Of a stretch of 41,916 bases of DNA, positions 23,114-29,635 are shown in pieces. The stretch covers positions 1 through 41,916 of IMG/VR virus record IMGVR_UViG_3300032087_003790; one strand, written 5' to 3'. Origin of the DNA: a virus. The position numbers were made by a program, and so were the translations under genes. Under the pieces are notes generated by a model, which was not told where the DNA came from, searched no databases, and saw only the letters and a program-made list of their open reading frames with translations. The first letter of the stretch is position 1; every line of letters starts with the position of its first letter.

Positions 23114-23256
23114 TGTTATATTTAACTGTAATACTACTTTTAGCTCATTGCGTAGGAATTGCTTTAGCCGTTTATGAAGAAGATTTTCCCAGTGCTATTA
23201 TTTATGTATGCAATTGTGTTGTCTTCTTTGATCACATTAATTTAATTAAACCTTAA
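23113..23256 (+). CDS. Small membrane protein
   Basis: 47 aa. It begins MLYLTVILLLAHCVGIALAV, a clear transmembrane segment, and continues YEEDFPSAIIYVCNCVVFFD with a second short hydrophobic stretch. An adjacent ATG at 23110 is possible, but GGAGG (23104-23108) fits 23113 better. It overlaps the previous stop by one base. Small membrane proteins of early operons often alter the host envelope; the role here is unknown. Confidence 0.55.
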   Translation: MLYLTVILLLAHCVGIALAVYEEDFPSAIIYVCNCVVFFDHINLIKP

Positions 23257-23267
23257 GGAGGAATAAC

Positions 23268-23492
23268 ATGGCTTGGTTATTAAAGGAAGAAGTAGAATTG
23301 TTGCATCATGGTAACTTAATTACTAGGCAGGTGCGTAAAGTCGGTACGCTTAATTGTATTCATTTTGACGATGCTTTATGGTTAGTAGGTATTCAAAACG
23401 AGCAACAGCATGCAACATTAACTAAACTAGACGATAGCTTACAACCTATGATGAAGGTCAAACAGAAGTATTGTTGGCCCAAAGGAAAATGA
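23268..23492 (+). CDS. Small hypothetical early protein
   Basis: 74 aa. MAWLLKEEVELLHHGNLITR opens the protein, followed by strands (KVGTLNCIHFDDALWLVGIQ) and a basic end (MKVKQKYCWPKGK). AAGGAGG precedes ATG 23268. A small beta-rich domain; no family is recognised. Confidence 0.6.
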   Translation: MAWLLKEEVELLHHGNLITRQVRKVGTLNCIHFDDALWLVGIQNEQQHATLTKLDDSLQPMMKVKQKYCWPKGK

Positions 23493-23493
23493 T

Positions 23494-24030
23494 ATGAAAT
23501 TAGATTTAATGGTTGATATTGAAACTGTTTCTACTGACACAAAGCAAGCTGCTATGATTCAACTTGCTGGAGTTTGGTTTGATCGCTATACAGGAGATAC
23601 TTATGACGAATTTGCTATTAATATAGATTTAATAGATTCCTTACAACACGGATTTAGTTGGGATCAACGTACAATTGATTGGTGGATAGCTACAAACAAA
23701 GACTTATTTGTACAGTTATTATCTAATTCTTGGTCTGTTCAAGAATCTATGGCATCGTTTAACCATTTTATACGAGGCCATAAAATATTAGGTGTTTGGA
23801 GTCATAGTACTTTTGACATTCCTATAATTCAGAATTACTTGAAAGCCACAGGATTTAGGCTTTTGCCGTACAAAAAAGTGCGAGACATTAGAACACTAAT
23901 AGACTTATCTGGTATTGACTTAAAGCAATATGACTGGTCTAATAAAACGCATAACGCTTTAGACGACTGTAAATTTCAAATTAAGTATTGTGTAGATGCA
24001 ATTTCAGCTTTAAAGAGGAAAATGACATGA
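23494..24030 (+). CDS. DnaQ-like 3'-5' exonuclease (DEDDh)
   Basis: 178 aa with all three exonuclease motifs: DIET (residues 8-11, D8 and E10), SHSTFD (103-108, D108) and HNALDDCKF (153-161, H153 and D158). The His in motif III marks the DEDDh subclass of RNase T, DnaQ and exonuclease VIII-type enzymes. It removes nucleotides 3' to 5' from DNA or RNA. The phage polymerase has its own DEDDy proofreading domain, so this free exonuclease probably works in host DNA or RNA degradation, recombination or nucleotide recycling. It follows a 74-aa protein gene by 1 bp and its end overlaps the next start by ATGA. Confidence 0.85.
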   Translation: MKLDLMVDIETVSTDTKQAAMIQLAGVWFDRYTGDTYDEFAINIDLIDSLQHGFSWDQRTIDWWIATNKDLFVQLLSNSWSVQESMASFNHFIRGHKILGVWSHSTFDIPIIQNYLKATGFRLLPYKKVRDIRTLIDLSGIDLKQYDWSNKTHNALDDCKFQIKYCVDAISALKRKMT

Positions 24031-24320
24031 TTAGATCTTACGAACAAGCAGTAGCAGTACAACAACGTCGAGTAGATGCAGGCAAGTATGGATGGGCAAA
24101 AGCAGTACGACGTTATCTTAAACGACAAGCTGAGGAGGCTTTCTTTAATGCAGCAGAGTATAAAGAAGCTAAAGAAGCTTTACCTAATTTACCTATCGAA
24201 GATAAAATTAAGGAGCGGGAAGATGCTATCGAACGTAATAAAGTTTCCAGACAAAAGAAAAGCAAGAGCAAAGGCAAACCAAAGAAAGGAAAAAGAGCAA
24301 CACTTCGAAGTATTAAGTAA
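24027..24320 (+). CDS. Small basic protein
   Basis: 97 aa from ATG 24027, which overlaps the exonuclease stop as ATGA. It is basic (for example YGWAKAVRRYLKRQAEEAFF) and ends in a Lys-rich tail (RQKKSKSKGKPKKGKRATLR). Predicted helical with a nucleic-acid-binding tail. The last ~98 bp also encode the start of the next protein in another frame. Function unknown. Confidence 0.6.
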   Translation: MIRSYEQAVAVQQRRVDAGKYGWAKAVRRYLKRQAEEAFFNAAEYKEAKEALPNLPIEDKIKEREDAIERNKVSRQKKSKSKGKPKKGKRATLRSIK

Positions 24321-24456
24321 GATGATAGCCGATGCTACTAGCCTACACGACGCCATATTTTTAGTTGAATATTATTGTATTAGTAACAATATCCCTTCTA
24401 GTCAATATGACGTCGTGTGGTTATTAGATCACGCTGAGCTTACGCAGGTAAAATAA
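24223..24456 (+). CDS. Small protein, MLSNVIKFP start
   Basis: 77 aa from ATG 24223, preceded by AAGGAGCGGGAAG. It begins MLSNVIKFPDKRKARAKANQ. A basic stretch near the N-terminus and an acidic C-terminal half (VLSKMIADATSLHDAIFLVE) suggest a short helical protein. Similar openings occur in small phage proteins of unknown function. It overlaps the preceding gene by 98 bp out of frame and converges with the dUTPase-family gene, overlapping its last 17 bp. Confidence 0.6.
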   Translation: MLSNVIKFPDKRKARAKANQRKEKEQHFEVLSKMIADATSLHDAIFLVEYYCISNNIPSSQYDVVWLLDHAELTQVK

Positions 24457-25126
24457 TTTGAGGCTTAATGTGAGTTCTATAATGTTTTTCTAAAATGCTG
24501 TAGAACTCACTAAAAGGTTTCTCTTTATTGTCTTCCCATAATCTCACAGCTGCAATACTATCTTCAATACCATTCCAATCTTTAATATAGCTGCCGTCTT
24601 TATATCCTTCATTTTGCCGTAGCGCATTAAGAGTGTTCTTCATCATATAGAACCAATATAATTCAGCAAAGTCTAAGCCATAATTAAGGCAGAAAGCTAA
24701 AAACTCTTGAATGTTTAGTTCTTCTTTATTAATAAGTCTGCCGCACCATTCAGTTACTTTCTCACAGATTACTTCATCTGGCACAGTCTCAATCATACCA
24801 TTCTTAGGCTCGCTATTTGGCAGGAATTTGTAAGAAGCTTTTATTAGCTCATCTATATTAGTTACTAGAAAGTCACTATGACCGTGCACAATACAGTAAT
24901 TCAAAATAAAGTGCCAAATGTCAACTAACTCTATTCTAACGTTGTTATAGTCTGGCTCGTGCTGTTTCCACCATTTAAAACCTAACTCTGTTATTAGTTC
25001 TCCACATTCAGCAAAGATGGCCATAGCATGGTCGTGGCCTGCTGTGCGCCAATCCTTTGAAGAGCATTTTTGATTTAACTTATCTTGCATAGCAAGCATT
25101 TCTTTAATTCTATCTTGGTTATTCAT
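24440..25126 (-). CDS. Dimeric all-alpha dUTPase / dCTPase family protein
   Basis: 228 aa from ATG 25126 (GGAG 10 bp upstream; 8-bp overlap with the DHFR stop, ATGAATAA). It has the metal-binding pattern of the all-alpha NTP pyrophosphohydrolases: E40 and E43 in HAMAIFAECGELITELGFKW, then E66 and D69 in RIELVDIWHFILN. The KWWK segment and the late motif YKDGSYIKDWNGIEDS are typical of dimeric dUTPases (dUTPase_2). Known members turn dUTP/dUDP into dUMP; the T4 gp56 branch also removes dCTP. It sits in one operon with DHFR and ribonucleotide reductase. If the ThyA-fold enzyme works on dCMP, a dCTPase activity would fit. Confidence 0.85.
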   Translation of the reverse strand: MNNQDRIKEMLAMQDKLNQKCSSKDWRTAGHDHAMAIFAECGELITELGFKWWKQHEPDYNNVRIELVDIWHFILNYCIVHGHSDFLVTNIDELIKASYKFLPNSEPKNGMIETVPDEVICEKVTEWCGRLINKEELNIQEFLAFCLNYGLDFAELYWFYMMKNTLNALRQNEGYKDGSYIKDWNGIEDSIAAVRLWEDNKEKPFSEFYSILEKHYRTHIKPQIILPA

Positions 25127-25652
25127 ATAAATCATTCTCCGTAATTTTAGTATAGGTTATATATTCATGAGTGTCTGCTAAAGGATAGGCTACTTCTACT
25201 TTATAGTTAGAAGAAACAAAGTAGCCACTATGCCAAGGAAAGTGTACTGTATTTAAACTAGGCGAAGTATTCGTATTTTTTTCTACGAACAAATTAACGC
25301 GTGTCAAATATATTTTATCTGCAAGAGGTAAAAAATATTCGTATATTCTCGCTCCACCTATAATAAATATTTCGTTAGACATTGTTTTAGCTAGTTCTAA
25401 TGCTTGTTCTGGTGTATTAACTTGCCTCACTCCAGGAACTTCTATAGGCTTAGAACTGATAACAATATTAGCTCTATTTGGTAAAGGTGTATTGTTTAAA
25501 CTTTCAAAGGTTTTCCTCCCCATTATAACTGTTTTATTTAAAGTTAATCGCTTAAAGCGTTTTAAGTCTTCAGGCAAATGCCATGGTATATCGTTATCAA
25601 TACCAATGATACCGTCTAAACTAACTGCAGCAATGACATTAATAGTCTTCAT
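25119..25652 (-). CDS. Dihydrofolate reductase
   Basis: 177 aa from ATG 25652 with TTGGAG upstream, chosen over 25727 because it begins exactly like DHFR (MKTINVIAAVSLDGIIG). Recognisable parts: the catalytic helix PWHLPEDLKRFK (Asp substrate contact), GRKTFESL, LPNR, and the NADPH-binding FIIGGARIYEYFLPLADKIY. It reduces dihydrofolate to tetrahydrofolate, the cofactor of thymidylate synthase and dCMP hydroxymethylase. Normal length. Same operon as RNR and the dUTPase-family gene. Confidence 0.93.
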   Translation of the reverse strand: MKTINVIAAVSLDGIIGIDNDIPWHLPEDLKRFKRLTLNKTVIMGRKTFESLNNTPLPNRANIVISSKPIEVPGVRQVNTPEQALELAKTMSNEIFIIGGARIYEYFLPLADKIYLTRVNLFVEKNTNTSPSLNTVHFPWHSGYFVSSNYKVEVAYPLADTHEYITYTKITENDLYE

Positions 25653-25664
25653 TTTATGCTCCAA

Positions 25665-25693
25665 TAAAGGCGCCGACCATAAGTTGATCGGCG
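25665..25693 (-). terminator. Possible weak terminator between RNR and DHFR
   Basis: On the minus strand CGCCGA (25693-25688) and TCGGCG (25676-25671) form a 6-bp GC stem with an 11-nt loop, followed by CCTTTATTGG. The T tract is weak, so partial termination or mRNA processing protection is more likely than a full stop. It fills the 62-bp gap after the reductase gene. Confidence 0.35.
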
Positions 25694-25714
25694 GTAATTT
25701 TAGATCAGGCCACT

Positions 25715-27607
25715 CTAGATTTCGCATGAACCACTACTACAAGCTAAAGTTTGTGCTGATACAGTATTGTCTTCTTTTTCATACTCTGTTAGTTCGAACC
25801 AATTTATTTTAGGTTGTGGATAAGCATTAATGAACTCATAATACTCTTCTTCAGTAAGGTCTTGATACGGTGCTTGCATATACGTATGATCCGTATGCGG
25901 CAAGAAACTAATGCCAGATACCTCGTCAAAATGCTCGTATACCCACGCACCTACTTCTAACCATTCGTGGTCTTTTACTGTAATAGTAACAGAAGGTTTA
26001 TGCTCACACCATTCTCGTTGATACAACAACCATAGCTCCAATGCTTCTATTGCAGTCATATCATTACGAGTAATTGCGTTATCTGGTGCTTTTATAGGAA
26101 AACTAACCACTGCAGTACTATCTGGTCTATATAGTTCATCTTCTATAAGAAAACCTTTGTCTTTCATAAAATGGTATAAAGGATCTTTCTTATCTACTCT
26201 GACGGTTCTTATATAGAATTGATTGTGCCGTGCGTGTATACCACTAGCAGTATCGCATAATTGGCTAACAGTACCACTAGGTTTAACGCAAGTAATAGCA
26301 GTAGAAGGATTAATGCCTAACAGACTAGCCCACTCATGATTAACTTCTCTTGCATGGTCTCTAAGATCATTTAGTATTTCTTTTAAAGCGGCTTTACTCC
26401 GTTGTCCTGCCATAACTATATGATCCATAATACCCGTTAAGCTAACGCCAAGCAGTGCCTCTTCTTTAGTATTTAGCGCCCATGTCTCAGATACAAAATC
26501 AAAATCTGTTAACGTAGCTTGCAACGTACCTAAAATAGTAGCGATACGCACTTTGCGCTTTAAGTCAGACAACTTATCATTAGGACGAATAATGACTTCA
26601 GACAAATTACAAAGTTGTTTATCTCGCAATATTATTTCTGAACAAGGATTACATCCGTAATGCCTATATTGAGAGCGCCTTCCCCATTTAGCTGCTTGTT
26701 CTGCTGCTGCAGCTCTATTGAAAATACCCCGCTCTCCAGACTTAGATTTAACTAAGGCTAACCACTCCTCCATAAAGATTTCAGAAGACGGTTTTTCAGT
26801 ATATGCAATGCTATTATTAGCTAATGCTCTTTGAGGATCTGCGTCATACCAGTTACCTATTTTAGCGTCACGCATACGTTGATCAGATAGATTGCTTAAG
26901 CTAATCAAGGCACTGCGACGTACGCCTCCTACTACGACTATCTCGCCTACCATACACATCAAATCATGCACTTCAATACTAGTTAGCTTCCGTCCTGCTG
27001 CTTTTTGAAAAGTCATAATAGTATAGTTAAACAGCCGCTTTAATGGTTCAGGTCCTGATGAACGGCCACCAAAGGTCTTAAGTCTTGCACCTGCCGGTCG
27101 CAACCTACTGAAATCAGTGTCCGGAACACTGCCATTATACAAATAATTAAAAAGCGCGTGATAAGCTTTCGCCCAGCCCTTTTTGCTATCTTCGACAACA
27201 ATTGTATCTCCAGTTTTTTCTAAAATTTGCGGTATTTTAGGTAACTTCGAGATCTCTTGCCGCTCACAAGAAAAGCCCACACCGGTGCCACACATTAAAA
27301 TGTATAAAGTTTCAGCAAATGCTCGTTTAGTATTTACAGCTATATAAGAACAGTTATACCCAGCTAAATTTTCTCTGTCTAATGCAGGTCCTGCAGTCAT
27401 TAGCGCACGCATAGACGGCATTACTTCTAGATTAACTATAGCAGGTTTAACTTGCTCTTGTAACACAGAACTAAATTGCTTATTAGTTCGATTATCAAAA
27501 TAGTCTATATATCTTTGTACTGTTTCTGGCCATGTCTCTCGTCTTCCCAAATCTTCTCTCCATCTTGAGTATCGAGAAATATGGATATATTGTTGGTACA
27601 AATCCAT
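25715..27607 (-). CDS. nrdJ: Class II (B12-dependent) ribonucleoside-triphosphate reductase
   Basis: 630 aa, monomeric RTPR type (Lactobacillus leichmannii enzyme is ~740). Cysteines fall as expected: C86 in GYNCSYIAV, thiyl-site C322 and E324 in GCNPCSEIIL, C333 in QLCNLSEV (11 residues after C322, as C408/C419 in the model), and a C-terminal redox pair C623/C628 in ACSSGSCEI. GGVRRSALISL and CVKPSGTVSQL are further landmarks. It makes dNTPs from rNTPs using adenosylcobalamin, with no oxygen or second subunit needed. GAGGA lies 9 bp before the ATG. Its first 103 bp overlap the upstream 67-aa reading frame. Confidence 0.95.
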   Translation of the reverse strand: MDLYQQYIHISRYSRWREDLGRRETWPETVQRYIDYFDNRTNKQFSSVLQEQVKPAIVNLEVMPSMRALMTAGPALDRENLAGYNCSYIAVNTKRAFAETLYILMCGTGVGFSCERQEISKLPKIPQILEKTGDTIVVEDSKKGWAKAYHALFNYLYNGSVPDTDFSRLRPAGARLKTFGGRSSGPEPLKRLFNYTIMTFQKAAGRKLTSIEVHDLMCMVGEIVVVGGVRRSALISLSNLSDQRMRDAKIGNWYDADPQRALANNSIAYTEKPSSEIFMEEWLALVKSKSGERGIFNRAAAAEQAAKWGRRSQYRHYGCNPCSEIILRDKQLCNLSEVIIRPNDKLSDLKRKVRIATILGTLQATLTDFDFVSETWALNTKEEALLGVSLTGIMDHIVMAGQRSKAALKEILNDLRDHAREVNHEWASLLGINPSTAITCVKPSGTVSQLCDTASGIHARHNQFYIRTVRVDKKDPLYHFMKDKGFLIEDELYRPDSTAVVSFPIKAPDNAITRNDMTAIEALELWLLYQREWCEHKPSVTITVKDHEWLEVGAWVYEHFDEVSGISFLPHTDHTYMQAPYQDLTEEEYYEFINAYPQPKINWFELTEYEKEDNTVSAQTLACSSGSCEI

Positions 27608-27708
27608 TCTATACTGTCCTCTTCAATAGTTATATTTAATACGTTTAATAAAGAATCGCCTTCCGTAGAAAGCGACTCCTCTATCCAATCATCAAAGTCA
27701 AAGCTCAT
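27505..27708 (-). CDS. Small acidic protein overlapping the RNR start
   Basis: 67 aa from ATG 27708, which overlaps the upstream stop as ATGA. Very acidic (MSFDFDDWIEESLSTEGDSL) with a central strand (IEWICTNNISIFLDTQDGE). About half of it (34 codons) overlaps the 5' end of the reductase gene in another frame. Coupling supports reality; the overlap tempers confidence. Function unknown, possibly only a translational coupler. Confidence 0.5.
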   Translation of the reverse strand: MSFDFDDWIEESLSTEGDSLLNVLNITIEEDSIEWICTNNISIFLDTQDGEKIWEDERHGQKQYKDI

Positions 27709-27905
27709 TTTATCCAAGCATCTAGTCTAGTATCTGCACTTGCATTACGTTGAGCTTTAAGCTTTAACATAGCCTCTCTAGGTGTAATATAAGGTTCGGA
27801 TTGAATTTTACCTCCGTTAGCTAAAAAGTTTTTTACTTGCCTAGCAATTTCTGCTCTTTCTTCCTTTTTAGCTTCTATAGTATAAGCTAAAATATCTTCA
27901 TTCAT
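27705..27905 (-). CDS. Small charged protein
   Basis: 66 aa: a helix with EAKKEERAEIARQVKNFLAN (residues ~11-30) then ITPREAMLKLKAQRNAS. The start overlaps the phosphoesterase-like gene's stop as ATGA. Highly charged, helical, perhaps DNA- or protein-binding. No family is recognised. Confidence 0.6.
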   Translation of the reverse strand: MNEDILAYTIEAKKEERAEIARQVKNFLANGGKIQSEPYITPREAMLKLKAQRNASADTRLDAWIK

Positions 27906-29434
27906 TTAATTAACTCCCTCATTAATGGACTTAGTTTGTCGTCAATTATACTAAATAATCCGCGTTTTCCATTATCGTATATAAAGCAATGAGTACTCAT
28001 CCAACTGCTATAGCCAACAGCGAAATGCGCACGATCTTCTGATGCTCCTATTTGATAACACCCTTTAAAAATGCCTGGAGTATGTCCGTGACCTATTACA
28101 GTTTTGCGGCCAGTTTTACTAAAGGTTCTAGCACTGCCTTTGACTCCATTAGGTCCTATGTCTCCGTGTTGAGAGCAGTCTATACCCCTTATATCGAAAT
28201 CGTCGTTACCGCCAATAAATCTAACTTTATTTTTACAATACTTTTCTACGAATAATCTAAATAAATTTCCGTCTCCTCCTTTTTTAATATCTTTACAAGC
28301 TAACGAACCCAACTCAAAATATAAATCTAAATTGATTAAGTCCGAGCCTCTTGGATTAAAACGATTAAACCATTGATCTAGATGTCTATGATGGTTAGAA
28401 TCGACTATAGTAACGTTTTCTATCTCTTCTAAAAAGTCTATAGACAACATTAACTCTTTTCGTATGCTAAAATCTTTATTGTAAACTCTAGTCAGAGAAC
28501 TAAGTACTTTTCCTTCCGCATGGTGTGAGCCTATGTAGTGGTCATGTACATCCTGTAAGACTCGATGCTCAGGTTTTACTGCTTTAGCTATTTCTGACAG
28601 TAATTCTTTAGTTTTAGGTCTCAACCTCTTTATATGTGTATCCCCGTCTAGCATGCCCGCAACTTTACCGTTAACTTTTCTGCCTGGTGAGTAATACTTA
28701 TCAAATAAATGCGCGCCTGTGCCGTCAAAGTGTACTTCATGCGTCCAAAACTTCTTGCCTTCAACTTCTATGAATAACGCACTAATAGAGTGGTGGAACT
28801 CTGCTTTTTTAGCTTTCTTAGATCCTCCATAGTTAGGCGCAGACACAGAACCAGTAGTATGTAACATTTTAGGATAGTGATTATGTGGAGTTGCCACCAT
28901 TTCCATTGCAACTTGAGGATGCCCATATATTTCAGATTTCATGTCGCCTGCGTGATTCATTCCTTCTAAAGGATTAATCGCTGTATACTGTATTCTAGTT
29001 TCCCCGCGAATAACTAAATTCTCATTTAGCTCGATATCTACATTACAAATATAAGGTAATATTTCTTTAGGCCAAGTATATTGCTTAATAATGCCTTGAT
29101 GCTTTAAGTCAGGGTTTTTGTACACTCCGGGAATAACTAAATAACAAGCGTTTAACTCTCTTGCTATTTTAAGCCAAGTTTTATGCGCATCTGCAACTAC
29201 TGGCGTATCATTAACCGCACTAGTTATTAAGAATCTGCGTTTCCTTTTTATTTCTGTTACACGAGTTTTAGGTAGTATTTGTGGTTTAGTGTAAATAACT
29301 TTAACTGTTCTAAATCCGCAAGAAGGGCATCTATACCTAGTTCTACCTGATTCGGTTTTATCTGCAGTTGTCCTCATACCTTTGTTAGCACATTCAGGAC
29401 AATACAAATCTTCTCTTAGTTCACTTTGGCTCAT
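27902..29434 (-). CDS. Zinc-ribbon protein with metallophosphoesterase-like motifs
   Basis: 510 aa. An N-terminal zinc ribbon has C12-x2-C15 and C36-x2-C39 (YCPEC ... RYRCPSCG). The C-terminal ~250 residues carry motifs in calcineurin-like order: GDTH (264-267), DVHDH (295-299), SNHH (346-349, in place of GNHD), QHGD (422-425) and GHGHTP (448-453). Such enzymes cleave phosphodiesters with two metals. A zinc ribbon suggests nucleic-acid targeting, so a phage nuclease, possibly related in role to the T5 A1 DNA transfer protein, is possible. The fold is inferred from motif spacing only. It lies between primase-helicase and RNR genes. Confidence 0.65.
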   Translation of the reverse strand: MSQSELREDLYCPECANKGMRTTADKTESGRTRYRCPSCGFRTVKVIYTKPQILPKTRVTEIKRKRRFLITSAVNDTPVVADAHKTWLKIARELNACYLVIPGVYKNPDLKHQGIIKQYTWPKEILPYICNVDIELNENLVIRGETRIQYTAINPLEGMNHAGDMKSEIYGHPQVAMEMVATPHNHYPKMLHTTGSVSAPNYGGSKKAKKAEFHHSISALFIEVEGKKFWTHEVHFDGTGAHLFDKYYSPGRKVNGKVAGMLDGDTHIKRLRPKTKELLSEIAKAVKPEHRVLQDVHDHYIGSHHAEGKVLSSLTRVYNKDFSIRKELMLSIDFLEEIENVTIVDSNHHRHLDQWFNRFNPRGSDLINLDLYFELGSLACKDIKKGGDGNLFRLFVEKYCKNKVRFIGGNDDFDIRGIDCSQHGDIGPNGVKGSARTFSKTGRKTVIGHGHTPGIFKGCYQIGASEDRAHFAVGYSSWMSTHCFIYDNGKRGLFSIIDDKLSPLMRELIK

Positions 29435-29633
29435 CTTTAATCTCCTTAACTAATTTAACTACTTTATTAGTTTCGGTCTTTTTAATATCGTAGACATCCG
29501 CTAAATATCTAACTAAATCTTCAAAGTCAGAACAAACTAAATGTCTAACGACTTCTAATACTTCCGCTTCGTCTTGCCACTCTTCTTTCAAGTGCCAACC
29601 GTTGTCACATTCTTGTATATGTAATAATAACAT
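29421..29633 (-). CDS. Small acidic protein
   Basis: 70 aa. It opens MLLLHIQECDNGWHLKEEWQ and has a helical centre (LEVVRHLVCSDFEDLVRYLA) and basic end (KTETNKVVKLVKEIKDEPK). It overlaps the next gene by 14 bp and starts 2 bp after the primase-helicase stop. No family is recognised. Confidence 0.55.
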   Translation of the reverse strand: MLLLHIQECDNGWHLKEEWQDEAEVLEVVRHLVCSDFEDLVRYLADVYDIKKTETNKVVKLVKEIKDEPK

Positions 29634-29635
29634 AG

